This document shows positions 46,961-60,044 of a DNA stretch of 64,000 bases, piece after piece. The notes beneath the pieces were generated by a model. It was given only the letters and a program-made list of their open reading frames with translations, was not told the DNA's origin and ran no database searches. The first letter of the stretch is position 1, and the number at the start of each line of letters is the position of its first letter. Origin of the DNA: Leucaena leucocephala (lineage: Eukaryota > Streptophyta > Magnoliopsida > Fabales > Fabaceae); the NCBI GenBank assembly GCA_037074615.1, contig CM073542.1, positions 22,577,568 through 22,641,567 on the forward strand. The letters are read 5' to 3'. The position numbers and the translations under genes are program-made.

Positions 46961-49900
46961 TTAACCCTCAAATAAAAATGGGTACTTGTCCCGCATTTCA
47001 CTCTCCATTTCCCAAGTAGCTTCTTCCTCTGAATGATGTCGCCATAACACTTTCACCGAAGGAATCTCTTTCGACCTTAACTTCTTTACTTGTCTATCAA
47101 CAATAGCTACCAGGTATTCATCATATGACAAGTCTTCGTTCACCTGAACCTCTTGATATTCCACCACATGAGATGGGTCGTATAAGTACTTCCGTAACAT
47201 CGATACATGAAACACTGGATGTATCCCCGATAATTCCGGTGGTAGGGCTATTCGATACGCTACCGATCCAACTTTATCCAAAATCTCAAAAGGACCAATA
47301 TACCTTGGACTCAACTTGCCCTTTTTCCCAAATCTCATGACTCCTTTCATTGGCGACACCCTTAAGAACACTTTATCTCCTATCATAAATTCCAATTCTC
47401 TACGACGATTATCCACGTAGGATTTTTGTCGACTTTGAGCTGTTAATATCCTTTGTTGAATCACCTTCACTTTCTCTTTGGCATCTTGCACCAAATCGGG
47501 TCCTAATATCTCCCTATCTCCAACTTTGAACCATCCAATTGGGGATCTACATTGCCTTCCATATAAAGCTTCAAACGGTGCCATTTGAATACTTGCTTGA
47601 TAACTATTATTATAAGCGAATTCTACTAGCGGCATATGCTTATCCCAACTTCCACCGAAATCCATGATACAAGACCTCAACATATCCTCAACTGTTTGGA
47701 TCGTCCGCTCTGATTGCCCATCAGTCTGAGGATGAAAAGCAGTGCTAAGATTCAATCGAGTACCCAATGCTTTCTGAAATGATTCCCAAAACCGAGAAGT
47801 AAACTGGGGTCCTCTATCCGAAATGATAGACACTGGGACTTCGTGCAATCGCAGAATCTCCTCTATGTATAACTTAGCGTATCTAGCCGCACTGTACGTT
47901 GTCTTAACTGGAAGGAAATGAGCAGACTTGGTCAATCTGTCAACAATTACCCAAATAGAGTCAAAACCTTTAACAGTACGGGGCAATCCAACGATGAAAT
48001 CCATTGTTATGTTTTCCCATTTCCATTCAGGAACTTCCAACCGTTGCAACGGTCCCGCCGGCTTTTGATGTTCCGCTTTAACTTGCTGACACACCAAACA
48101 ACGTGCAACAAAATCCGCCACGTCATTTTTCATACCATGCCACCAATACAATTTCCTCAAATCCTGATACATCTTAGTTATACCAGGGTGAATAGTATAA
48201 GCAGAATGATGAGCTTCCTCTAGAATCTGCCTTCTCAACTCTGGAACTTGTGGCACACACATCCTGCCCTTGTATCTCAGAACACCTTCCTGGTCAATCG
48301 CAAATTCTGAATTACTTCCATTTTGACTCGAATCTCGCAGCTCGCACAACTTCACGTCAGAACACTGGGCTTCCCTAATCTGATCACTTAATGAGGAACG
48401 GGCTTGCAAATGGGCTAGAAATGCCCCTTTATCCGCAATTCCAAATATGACTCCCCCTAGTTCTACTTTGTGAATATCTTGCACTAACGGTCTCCTTTCA
48501 ACCTTTATATGAGCTAAACTACCCATAGACTTTCTGCTTAGGGCATCAGCCACCACATTCGCCTTTCCCGGATGGTACAAAATGGTACAATCATAGTCCT
48601 TTAACAATTCCATCCACCTTCTCTACCTGAGGTTCAAATCCTTCTGATCAAAGATGTACTTAAGACTCTTATGATCAGTGAAAATCTCACAAGATTCACC
48701 GTACAGGTAATGTCTCCAGATCTTTAAGGCAAACACTACAGCAGCCATCTCTAAATCATGAGTTGGATAATTTTGCTCATGCGTTTTAAGCTTTCTAGAG
48801 GCATAAGCAATCACTCGACCATTCTGCATTAACACACAACCTAACCCGACACAGGAAGCATCACAATACACTGTGTACCCTCCAACTCCTGAAGGCAAAC
48901 TTAACACTGGAGCAGAAGTCAAAGATTCTTTCAGTTTCTGAAAACTTCCTTCACAGTTATCATCCCACATGAACTTTACCTTCTTCTGAGTTAATTTGGT
49001 CAATGGAGCCGCTACTCTCGAAAAATCCTGGATGAAACGACGATAATATCCCGCAAGGCCTAAGAAACTTCGAATCTCAGTGACCGTAGTAGGTCGTGGC
49101 CAACTTTTAACTGCCTCAACTTTACTAGGGTCAACCTGAATACCGTCTTTTGACACCACGTGCCCCAAGAAAGTGACTTCTGTTAACCAGAACTCACACT
49201 TGGAAAGCTTAGCATAGAGCTGATGTTCTCTCAACCTTTGTAACACTATCCACAAATGATGTTCATGCTCCTCCGTACTCTTGGAATAAACCAGGATATC
49301 ATCAATGAATACGATTACGAACTTATCTAAAAATTCCCTGAATATTCGATTCATCAAATCCATGAATGCTGCAGGAGCATTCGTCAAACCAAAGGACATT
49401 ACTAAGAATTCATAATGACCATACCGAGTCCTGAATGCTGTCTTTGGAATGTCTTCCTTCCTAATCTTTAATTGATGATACCCTGATCGCAAGTCAACTT
49501 TTGAAAAGTACTGCGCTCCTTGTAACTGGTCAAACAAATCATCAATGCGCAGCAACGGATACTTGTTCTTTATTGTCACTTTATTAAGTTGCCGATAGTC
49601 AATACACAGCCTCAATGATCCATCCTTCTTCTTGACAAACAACACTGGTGCACCCCACGGAGAAGTACTGGGACGTACAAACCCTTTATCTAGCAATTCT
49701 TGCAACTGAGTCTTTAATTCCCTTAACTCGGAGGGCGCCATCCTATAAGGCGGAATAGAAATTGGCTGCGTGCCCGGAATGATATCAATTCCAAATTCTA
49801 TTTCTCTATCTGGGGGTAAACCAGGCAATTCTTCCGGAAAGACATTAGAAAATTCCCAAACAACAGGAATCTGATCCAAACTGGCAATAGGCCTGTCAAC

Positions 49901-51676
49901 ATCTTGGATTACAGCCAAAAATCCCTGACAACCCTTAGTCAACATTCGCTGGGCTTTCAAGGCAGAGATTAAGTTAGTTGGCTTCTCAACCTCATTCCCT
50001 TGCAACACAAACAGAGTTTCGCCCGGAATATTAAACTTCACTACTTTCAAGTGACAATCAACACTAGCATAACATGAAGCTAACCAATCCATGCCTAATA
50101 TTACATCAAAGTCAATCATATCCAGTATCATCAAATCGACAAGACTTTCTCTACCCTCAACAGACACCTCACAAGATCTATACACTTGTGAAACAGATAA
50201 CGATTCTCCAACCGGGGTAGCAACTGAAAAAGGACAATCAAGTCTGGCAGAATCTCTACCTAACCTCTTAGCAAAATATATCGAAACATAAGAATGCGTC
50301 GATCCAGGGTCAAACAGCGCATAAGCTTTTTGAGAGCATATAGAGATAATACCTGTGACCACAGCATTAGAGGCCCGAGCATCTTGCCTTGTAATAGCAT
50401 ACACCCTCGCTTGTCCCTGACCTGAAAAAGGTTGTGCTCTTTTCTTCAGAGGTCGTCCAGATGCACCTCTACCTGTCGAGGCAGAAGTGGCTCCAACAGA
50501 TGGAGCTGCAAACGAAGCAGGGTGAGGAGAAGGTTGAGCTGATGCATAGCTCGAAGTAGACTGAGCAAATGGACAATTTCTCTTCATGTGACCCGGCTGT
50601 CCATATCCATAGCATGCCCCCAAGGTCTTGAGACAGGCTCCAGAATGATAATTCCCACACTTACCACAAGGAGATCTAGAATGATTCGACTGGCCCACCC
50701 CAAACTGAGGTCTAGCATCTCCAAACTTAGGTCTTGGGTCAGAAACGCCCATAGAAGGCCCATAGGATCTAGGCGCTGGATGCATGGCAAAGGACGAGGG
50801 TTGGCCCTGCGAACGATTACCTTTAAATGAAGATCCTTGGAACCTTCCGCTCTCCATCTTCTGCTTTTTAGGAACCCCTTCTTCTTCCATGTGCCTCAAC
50901 TCAATTCTCAAAGCACAGTCAACCACATCAGCGTAAGAGGCAAAATGGTTCAGCATCGGGGCCACAACATCATGAATATGTATCGGCAATCCCTGAATAA
51001 ACCTGCCAATCCTATCCCTCTCTGATAGGATCAATGTAGATGCATACGATGAAAGTTCTGTGAATCTTCTATCATACTCAACCACAGACATCCCAGAAGT
51101 ACACTTTAACAGAAGAAATTCTTTAACTCTAGCATCCTTCTTGCTCTGGGGAAGAAAACGTTTCAGGAAAATATCTTTAAAATCCACCCATGACACTAAT
51201 GGTACTCTATCCCCCTGAAATCCTAGTACTGTTTTACTCCAGGCATTCGCAATCCCCTCAAGTCGAAACAAGGCAAACTCCACATATTGCACATCTAGGC
51301 ATCTCAAAGCTCGGCATCTCTTCTCAATTCCTTCTAGGAACTCCATGGGTTCCTCTCGAGAATTAAACCCTGAGAACTTCAGAGGATCCAACTTTATAAA
51401 CTCTGATAACCTGACCGCCATAGATTCTTCCTCTATAACCTGGGGTGTTTCTACTTGAGTCTCATGCCTAAAGGATGTAGATATCTCAGGAGAATGTGGA
51501 GGAGATGGTTCTGCCTCAGATAGAATTTCTCGAAGGGGCCTAAGGGGTCGACCTCTTTGAGCCCTAGCTCCCCTGTGACCTTGTCCTCGGCCTTGAGGAG
51601 GCACATCACTTCGCTGAGCAGAGCCTTAATCCGAAACCCTGGAGCTCCCTCCAGATGGTACACGTCTAGGCGGCAT
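46961..51676 (-). pseudogene. gag-pol polyprotein of the Gypsy element, interrupted by in-frame stops
   Basis: One frame runs from the ATG at 51676 to 46961 with an in-frame TAA at 51628-51626 (codon 17) and a TAG at 48625-48623 in the RNase H region. Domains in order: gag core; CCHC zinc knuckle region (about 50571-50614), where the second Cys is Tyr (CYGYGQPGHMKRNC); aspartic protease (FDPGSTHSY, near 50300); reverse transcriptase with FIDDIL (near 49300); RNase H (YCDAS near 48865); integrase with an HHCC-type zinc region and the DDE core (TMDF near 48000, SDRGPQF near 47815, QSERT near 47705); and a C-terminal chromodomain ending KYPFLFEG, the mark of chromoviruses. Tekay-like assignment rests on overall similarity and is from memory. 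Confidence 0.93.
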
Positions 51677-51870
51677 TTAACTAATCAGAAAACATAGAAA
51701 ATGTTTAATTTCAAGAAAAATACGTTTTCAAAGTCATAAGGAAATAGGACACTTTTGAATTTCTCCTAGAGATCTTCAGAAATGCCTCAACTATGGTTAT
51801 GCCCGTGTTCATAACGATAATTGAGACCCCACCAAAGTATCCCTGCTCCACTTAGCCATAGAAAAACAAA

Positions 51871-51886
51871 CCAGGCTCTGATACCA
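51871..51886 (-). other. primer-binding site (initiator Met tRNA)
   Basis: TGGTATCAGAGCCTGG on the minus strand, 3 nt after the 5' LTR. TGGTATCAGAGC is complementary to the 3' end of plant initiator methionine tRNA. Confidence 0.9.
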
Positions 51887-51889
51887 AAC

Positions 51890-54744
51890 TGTCACAACCC
51901 AAAATTTGGACCGTGACCGGCACAGAATATGAATGATTTCATACTCCGAAAGCCTAAAACCTTAAGTAAAACGTTTTGACCCATAAACCAGATTTGTATT
52001 TTATAATTCAAAACAAGTCTTGTGTAGGAATCTCGGCAGGATCGTCGATGGATAGTCGACCTCCCGATGACCCTACAACAGACTAGCAACATTCAAGTTT
52101 TCAAAATGTTTTCCAAAATCAACATAATATTTTCTAAGGTCAATGTGGAGCTTCACCCTTTTCAAAGTAATACAAGTTCGTAGGAAAAGCAATTACATCA
52201 AAAGTAGTATTAAATGGCGCTTCGGATCGACAACAGGCTCTTTACTGCTCAGCGGGAAGATTTGGGCCACCTGCACTATCTGAAGCCAAAAAAGATCTAC
52301 TCTTGAATAACGTCCCAAAAACATGATTAAGATAATGCAAAAATCAATAATGTATCATCATGCTAAAAATGTATTTCATAATATTTCGTAATTTGACGCA
52401 AGCCTTTCTATAACACATTTATATTTCAGGAACACCACCATCCTTTCAAAAACCATAATCTTTCCGTGGGACTTCAACAGAACAAAAGCAGGAGTGGACA
52501 CACAGTCCACGAGGGTAAATAACCAATCTAACAGCTTAAGGCCACTAGCCGTCGCGAGTATGAGACTCACGTAATAATCTGGTGGCTCGAGGCCACAATT
52601 CGTCGCGAGTACGAGACCCACGTGTATCCATCGCGAGTATGAAACCCACATATATCCGTCACAAGTATGAAACCCACGTATATCCATCGAGCTCGGGTAA
52701 CCAAGGTGCACCAAGGACTAACAGTACTACTGTTAGCAACCAGCGTTCTGTATTCCATCCTAAAATGTTTCCATCATGCGTGGGGTTTATTTCACATGAA
52801 ATAATCTCAATCGTTTCAATGCCATAACCATTTGGTAAAAACCTCTTTGAATTTCAAAACCCCAGCATGTACATTTAAAATCAAATTACTGTAAAATCAT
52901 ATAAAATTCGCATAAGAATTTATTGCATGAATAACATTAGTTCAATGCAACTTTTGCCAAACTCTTTTCAAAAACTTATTCATCCATTTTCATACATAAT
53001 CATAATTCTTTTGTAAACCAATCGAAAGAAAATAATTTCTAACGATTTAAACCATACTTTCGTAAACCTTGCTTTTCGTAAATCTTATTTGAAATGATCA
53101 TGCATTTGAAAATATAAATTTGTAGGGAACGTTATTCACTCACCTGCTACGCTCCTAAACAGCTACTCTTTTCAGCTCAACCACTTTGATTACTATCACT
53201 TCTCAACCCTCTGACATTCCAACATAACATGTTAACCCTCTAGGTATACACTTAACGGCAATCAATCATACTAAATTTACTATCAATCAGAGACATCGCC
53301 ATTGGCCACGATTAAGTTGATTAAAACACTAATTCATTTCCAATAAATCCTTAAACATGATCTTTACACAGATCTGAAACCTTCCATATTCAACCATTTA
53401 ACATTTCAAAATCTCTATCGGCTTCCAAGTCCTTTCATTTATCATAACACTCTGGACCACAACAATTTTGTCAACACAGCAGTACATACCCACGAATGTG
53501 TAAAAATAAATAAATAAATAAATGATCAGGCCCTATATTCTATATCTGCTTCCTTCCTGCCATCACCCTCAAGCATATAAATTCCCAACACATGTATCCA
53601 TAGCAACCTTAGCAACACAGGCATAAGAACATTCATATACATTTTCTCAGTCCCCCCTTATAACTGTCAACTATCGCCACCGCACACACATATCTATATA
53701 TATTTATCTCCACAGCCTAACAAACATAATGCATATATATAATCGTTTCCAACATCAACATAAATCATTTCTTGGGACAGCGACCTTGACAGAACAATGG
53801 CTTAACATATTCATACACAATGCACCAAATAAGCCTCGCATACAACTATCAAACCAAACCAGTGACCATCATCACCGACGGCACACACAACTCTGTTTCC
53901 TATAATACCACAGAACACATACCTATCGGCCGCCAGAAGGAGTTCTCAGTCAACACGGCAGGGAGATGAATGGCTCAGTACACAGAAGCTGGAACCCACC
54001 TGCGGCCATTGCAACCAATTACAGAGTTCAACCTCTCTGCGACTCGGGAACAGGGGAGTACGGGGATGAAGGCATCCAGACGAGAAATGATAAATGGGGG
54101 AGAAGTTAGAGTGCACTTACCTCCAATTCATCCAATTCCCGCGCAAAAACAGGGAAGGATATCTGGGACTGTAGCGACTACAGTACTAGTTCCACGCAGA
54201 GCAGCGACGACGGCCACACACACAGCGACCCAACGCTCAAACTCCAGAATGAGAAACCCCACAACGGTCGCTGCAGCACCTCGCTACCTCATCCACTTCT
54301 CCTCCCCTTTGGCTTCCCTGCTCGCAGCACTTAAAGGCGAGTAGAAATCATGCGATGCGCCGCTTCCGGGACGACGGCACAGCAGAGGAGATTGACAACA
54401 CACTGCGACGACTGACCACACGCAAGGCTAGTCGAAAGCTTCTAACCTGCTCGCTGTTTCCCCGCCTGCATCCCGCCTGCGTCGCTGCTGAAATCAGAGA
54501 TCTGAAGGGAGAGGGGTACAGTGCAGAGGAAAAAGAAGGGGAGGGCAAAATAGTAATTTCGCATGCTGAAAATAAAAAATAAACCTCACCCCCGCGACAG
54601 CTGAGACTCGAACGCAGCACCTCAGAGACAACTCCCGCGTCTTCAGCCACTCAGCTGCCCACGACCTTCTGAAAAGAATTGCAAGATCTACTATATTTTC
54701 GCTTGTTGAATAAATTTATCTAATAAATTTTTGAAGCCATAACA
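51890..54744 (-). repeat. 5' LTR of the Gypsy element
   Basis: Near-identical to 44072-46909, with an extra 16-bp segment near 52880 and the same tandem block (about 52549-52691) and tRNA-like fold (54596-54659). It should carry the element promoter, reading leftward. Confidence 0.95.
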
Positions 54745-54749
54745 TTGTG

Positions 54750-57600
54750 GTTCCCTTTACAAAATATTTAGCTGTTTTAGTAAATAATGTTTTATGGTTT
54801 TCTTAATAACTTATAAAATTTCTCAGAATTTATCTTTCCAACAATTAAATCATATTAAAATATATGGAAAGATATTAAATAAAAATAAAATATCACGTAA
54901 ACCAGTAATAAAGAATCTACATTTTCCCATTTTATTAATGTAAGGATATTCATAAAGTTTGCCCACCTTTAATTTTTTTATATAATAAGTATCATAGTTT
55001 TAGAGTTTATAACTATATTTCTCATATATATTTCTTTTAAAAATTGAATTTAAAATATAAAAGAATATAACAAGATTTTACACAGTTACCTTACTAGACC
55101 AACTAATTGTCTTATAAAAAAGATGCTTAAATTATATTACATATTTGATCATATATAAATAACTACGTTAACATTTAAAATTTAATAATTTTTTTTTAAT
55201 TTTTTTTGTTCACCCAATTTACTAGAATTTTATCTTAACTACATCTGAATTTTACTTATATCATATACCTGGCTATAGTATGTGAGTTAAGTTTGTGCAG
55301 ATAAACTCTAACCACAAACAACCCGGGTCTTTTTAATGAATTTCTCCCTTTCTATTTCATTAAATTATTCAACCAACTTTTTGTTTTCTCAGACCTTATC
55401 TTCCATTTATATCTATTGATTGACGCAATCATATTCCTTGAATACCTATAAATTACACAATTAATCGTGTCAACAACATCATATAATCATTTAATTCTTT
55501 TCCATTTTATAGATTCAGACAAAATAAAAATAGTAGTTGATCTCCCCGACATTTAATTCTTTTCTTAAAAATTCTTTCGTCACATTTAATTACAGAGTTA
55601 CTCATCATATATAGAAATAGACTAAATATAATTATTTAATAAAAAAAATATTAGATGAAAATAACAATACATTTATAATTGTGACTTGTAAATACATGTT
55701 TGAATCTAGATAACCTCTACACGAAATATACCACTCTACTTTTTATTAATTATAAGTTCATTTCAACTCATTTTTGCATATCAAAAAATAAAAGTTAAAT
55801 TGTTAAATATAGCTTAAATGGAAAAAAAAATTAAACTTATCCTTATTAAAAATTTTCCCATCTCTTTCATTTTTTTTTCTTTCCAACAAGAATTAAACAA
55901 AAATAAAAATAAAAAACAGTCATTAATAATCATTTAGGTGGATTTACATTAAAGAATAAACTTATAATAAGGATTAGAGTGATATATCTTAACCTCTTAC
56001 CTCCTTTAAAACTTAATAAAAAAATAAAAGTTGTATTTTTTTTAAAAAAAAAAAGTTAGGATAACATTAAAGATAGAGCATGCCCTCTTTCTTAATGTCA
56101 TGGTAACTCTATTTTAGTAAACTGAACGGTGTAACTTTTTTCTATGTCAATGTGACTCATCTTTAATTTTGTATCTTACATCTAAGTTTGTTTCTCATTT
56201 TATGAAATAAAATTTTTATAGGAAAAAAAATTTGGTCTGTTTTTCTTTTGAAAGCAAAATTGAAGTCCATGGAAGAGCTGAGAGATTAATTAGTATGCCC
56301 CATAGAAGGACCCCAAATAGCTACCCCTATTTACTTCTTCCCCAACATTACTGTGCCTCTCACCAACTCTCTGCAATCTCCATTCAATTCCCTCATTACT
56401 CATCCTCTCCTTCCCTTTGCCATTTGTCACTCTCTTCTTCAATCTCCCTCCCTCCCTCTCAAGAGTCTAGCTAAATTGGATTTGAAAGACTTATCAGGGT
56501 CAAATCATGTCTTTAGATTCTAAAAATATTTATAGGTTACTTACAAATAAAATCCTTACATCACCAATATAATTTAAACTTATAATATCCTTCGTAGATT
56601 ATGAATAAACTTATTATCAATTAGACTAACTTTTGTTAGCAATCCCCCTCCATTTTCTTTCCGGTCTTCCTTTATAGCAATGCATCATCCTCCAAAATCT
56701 TCATAATACCTGGGACCTAGGTCGGTGCTAACATCTCAAACATATAAATAAAAATCTCACATTTGATGACCTTGTTTTTCCTGATAACTAAGATGTTATT
56801 ATGGTGAAGATGAAAGACTTCTCCAGATATCTCCAAGCTAGGGAACAAGTTCTGGATATTATATGGGCCACACAATATTATTATGGTAGATGACATTATC
56901 AACTTTGTGTGTAATGATGGCCAACTATTATCTGTGAGAAATGGGCACAGTTCATGGGGGGCCAAGAAGACGCTTTTCCTTTCACAGCTACTGTTCAGTT
57001 AAATGAATTTGATTTTCTGTGTTTTAGTCACACCCACATTACCATTCAAAGAAAATAACATAAATTATATATCTCCATTCATGTATTTATATATATATAT
57101 ATATAATACTTTTAAAGGGAGAGTGAAACAAGAAAATGTGTATGTATATATATGTGTGTGTGTGTGTGTAGAGTCTTTATCTCATAATTACACTATATTT
57201 ACTCTCTTGGATAGCTATCACTTTATTTACTCTCTGCAGATAAAATTTACCTGTATATATTCAGAATACCATATTATGAATATTGACAATTCTTTGTTTG
57301 GGTATACTCACATCTATCAGCTTTCTTAGAGTAGGATGTTGCAGATTTCACTGTCTAATAGTGTCAGATACACCGCAACCCCAACAGAAATTTTTAACTC
57401 CTAAGAAGCTCCTATGTTGAAGAATAAGATTACAATTTCCACACAAATTAGGCTTATGGATCAGCAGGAAACAAGACGGGGTTTATTAAAGAGAGATGTT
57501 TAATATGGTCAATTTATAGGTTTCTTTAGGAAAACTAAACACAGTTTTCTATATACATTACACAAAATGTAAGAAATGCTTGGCAGCTTGTGAATTACTA
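54750..57600. other. spacer after the retrotransposon, with one SINE remnant
   Basis: Mostly AT-rich. 56270-56470 is pyrimidine-rich and less AT-biased but holds no recognisable protein. Microsatellites (AT)n near 57084-57108 and (TG)n near 57155-57170. Confidence 0.5.
55190..55320 (-). repeat. SINE family A, truncated copy
   Basis: The minus strand matches the 3' half of 23693-23875 (TAACTCACATACTATAGCCAG; GTAGTTAAGATAAAATTCTA; A-rich tail). Head and promoter boxes are missing or deleted. Confidence 0.55.
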
Positions 57601-57809
57601 CATCCCTCATCAGCTAGCTAACTTTTATAGATAAATTAAAAAAATTATTTATTTATAATCAAATTTAATATTTTAAAATAAATTTATATTATATACTTCC
57701 CAGTACCTAAATTAACCATCTAACTATTATATTAGTTATAATTAATATATTTATTTATTTTTTTTAACCAATCTGCTAACGAACTCCTATACTAAAAGAA
57801 TGAAGGGAG
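57601..57809. repeat. Stowaway-like MITE copy 5 (TA-flanked)
   Basis: Between TA at 57599-57600 and 57810-57811. Ends CATCCCTCATC and the inverted ACTAAAAGAATGAAGGGAG. Confidence 0.6.
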
Positions 57810-58116
57810 TACTGCCATACGAAATCATGAAATTCAATTTTATTACCATTAAGATGAATTTTGAGAGAGCGAGCCTCTGACCATTGATAATTTTATTACG
57901 GGATCAAATATTGAAGACAACATCTCTATTTGCAGAAATAAGATTGTTTGTATCTATCACTCTTTAGAATAGTGGGAGTCTTGTGCAACATAAACTCGAT
58001 GTAAATTTTGTATTTGTTAGTTGCTACTTTAACTTCTTTACAATCTAATGGTAAAGAGACCGAAGAGGTGAAAACTCTCTTCACACCATGAAACTAGAGT
58101 AATATTGCAAGTTCCC

Positions 58117-58189
58117 TGCATTTAAGGTAAATACAAAAAAATGAAGCATTATTGTGGAGGAAGAATAGTAAACAGTGAGAGTAAATGCA
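58117..58189 (+). promoter_or_regulatory. two L1 boxes upstream of PDF1
   Basis: TAAATGCA occurs at 58182-58189 on the plus strand and, inverted (TGCATTTA), at 58117-58124. Both match the TAAATGYA epidermal L1 box bound by HD-ZIP IV factors (ML1/PDF2), first defined in the Arabidopsis PDF1 promoter. The proximal box is about 200 bp before the ATG. Confidence 0.75.
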
Positions 58190-58385
58190 GCCTGCAACAC
58201 ATCAACTAACCACACACTCCTTCACCTGCTAGTATTTACTACCCTCTCTGAACCAATTTATATTCCCTGCAAAGCACTTCAAAATCCCCAAAACCCCTCT
58301 CACCTTTCTCTCGCTTGTTTTACAAGCTTGTTCTATCTATACTCTCTAATTCTTTCTAAGCAACCTGCATCAGAGAGAAAGAAAG

Positions 58386-60039
58386 ATGGAGAACAAGAGA
58401 AGTAGCCATGCTTCTCTTTTAGTGTTCACACTTGTCACTTGCTTGATTTCTCAGAACCTCGTAATCCCTGTGATATCCTCCACTACCACCACTATTGAAG
58501 ACCAGAAAAATTACTACTCTCCAGATCCACATTCAGGAAGCCCTCCGCTCTCTAGTTCTCTGTGTAATGCTCTAACTGAAGCATCTATCTCAGATATATA
58601 TATACATATGTATATGTATGTATACAAGCAATATCGTCTCTGTATACAAGCATCTATGAAACTGATTTGGAGTTTTCGGTCTCACCTTGATGGTATTGTA
58701 TAATGCAGGCTCACACAGGAGTCCTCCATCTCATCATGGCTCTGGAGGCTCACATCACGGCGGAACCCCATCACACGGCGGAGGTGGAAGTTATAACCCA
58801 AGCCCTTCACCTCCCTCTGGTGGCAACTGCGGTGGTGGATCACCCCCATATGAACCTTCTCCGACGACCCCAACAACACCGTCAACACCAAGCACACCAT
58901 CAAACCCACCATCAGGAGGTGGTGGTTACTATAACTCACCACCACCAACACCATCTTACGACGGAAACAGCCCCCCAACACCATCTTATGAAGGAAACAG
59001 CCCCCCAACACCATCAAACCCACCATCAGGAGGTGGTGGTTACTATAACTCACCACCACCAACACCATCTTACGACGGAAACAGCCCCCCAACACCATCT
59101 TACGACGGTAACTGCCCCCCAACACCATCTTACGACGGAAACAGCCCCCCAACACCATCTTACGACGGAAACAGCCCCCCAACACCATCTTACGATGGAA
59201 ACAGCCCCCCAACACCATCTTACGACGGAAACAGTCCCCCAACACCATCAAACCCACCATCAGGAGGTGGTGGTTACTATAACTCACCACCACCAACCCC
59301 ATCTTACGACGGAAACAGCCCCCCAACACCATCTTACGACGGTAACAGCCCCCCAACACCATCTTACGACGGAAACAGTCCCCCAACACCATCTTACGAC
59401 GGCAGTAGCCCCCCAACACCATCAGGAGGCGGTGGTTACTATAGCTCACCTCCTCCAACACCATCTTACAGCGGAAACAGCCCTCCAACTCCAACCACCC
59501 CAATCGATCCAGGCACACCACCAACCATCCCCTCACCACCTTATCTCCCTTCACCATCTCCCTTCACCGGAACCTGCAAGTAAGTAACTTCACTGCACCA
59601 CACACACACACACACACACATATGTAGATATATAAATATGTAGACTGTAAGAAAATTAAAACTTGTAATTAATATTACTGAAAATGCGTGATTTTCACGA
59701 ATCGACAGCTACTGGAGGAACAACCCAGGAGTCATATGGGGATTGCTAGGATGGTGGGGAACCTTAGGAAGTACGTTTGGAGTAACTAGCGTTCCAGGGT
59801 TTGGATCCAGTCTGAGTTTGCCAGAATCACTTTCAAACACAAGAAATGATGGCTATGGAGCTCTTTACAGAGAAGGAACAGCTTCTTTCCTCAACTCCTT
59901 AGTGAACAACAGGTTCCCTTACACAACCAAACAAGTGAGAGACAGATTTGCAGCTTCACTTAGCTCAACCAAGGCCGCAGCAACACAAGCTCACCTTTTC
60001 AGAATGGCTAATGAGGGACGGGTGAAGCCTCGTGTCTGA
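58386..60039 (+). CDS. PDF1: protodermal factor 1 (PDF1), epidermis-specific proline-rich cell-wall protein
   Basis: Proposed exons 58386-58563, 58709-59579 and 59709-60039 join in phase to 459 residues, longer than Arabidopsis PDF1 (about 300). A secretion signal (LLVFTLVTCLISQ core) precedes a Pro/Ser/Gly-rich domain with His/Gly-rich start (SHHGSGGSHHGG) and tandem decapeptides of the NSPPTPSYDG type, broken by NPPSGGGGYYNSPPP modules. The conserved C-terminal domain contains NYWRNNPGVIWGLLGWWGT, TASFLNSLVNNRFPY and a Lys/Arg-rich end. PDF1 is made in the shoot L1 layer and deposited in the epidermal wall. The first splice junction is the least certain; exons 2 and 3 are strong (GTAAGT donor, exact phase). 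Confidence 0.92.
58920..59480 (+). repeat. 30-nt tandem coding repeats in PDF1 exon 2
   Basis: Units of AACAGCCCCCCAACACCATC plus TTACGACGGA, about 12-14 copies in three blocks split by CCATCAGGAGGTGGTGGTTA-type modules. Near-identity at silent sites points to recent unit duplication or conversion. Because the unit length is a multiple of three and free of stops, other frames also stay open. Confidence 0.9.
59600..59622. repeat. (CA)n microsatellite in PDF1 intron 2
   Basis: About ten CA dinucleotides just after the GTAAGT donor. Confidence 0.85.
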
Positions 60040-60044
60040 TGATT

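Larger units (their letters stand above)
44067..54749 (-). mobile_element. full-length Ty3/Gypsy chromovirus LTR retrotransposon (Tekay-like), defective
   Basis: Perfect 5-bp target duplication TTGTG at 44067-44071 and 54745-54749 encloses 44072-54744 (10,673 bp). LTRs of about 2.84 and 2.86 kb end in TG...CA when read either way. On the minus strand the order is 5' LTR, initiator-Met tRNA primer-binding site, gag-protease-RT-RNase H-integrase-chromodomain, polypurine tract, 3' LTR. A rough hand count gives about 65-70 differences between LTRs (about 2.5%), mostly transitions, plus a 16-bp and a 1-bp indel, which points to a fairly recent insertion. The coding region has in-frame stops, so this copy cannot make a full polyprotein. 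Nearby gene spacing shows no disruption. Confidence 0.96.

Noticed and set aside
53970..54650. Open frames of 100-124 residues in the LTRs
   Set aside because: Sequence is non-coding LTR; the matching left LTR copies are shorter and diverge without coding constraint.
58682..59557. 291-residue open frame antisense to PDF1 and a 294-residue second sense frame
   Set aside because: Both are by-products of a stop-free 30-nt repeat whose length is a multiple of three; the products are meaningless Cys/Arg or His/Gln repeats.
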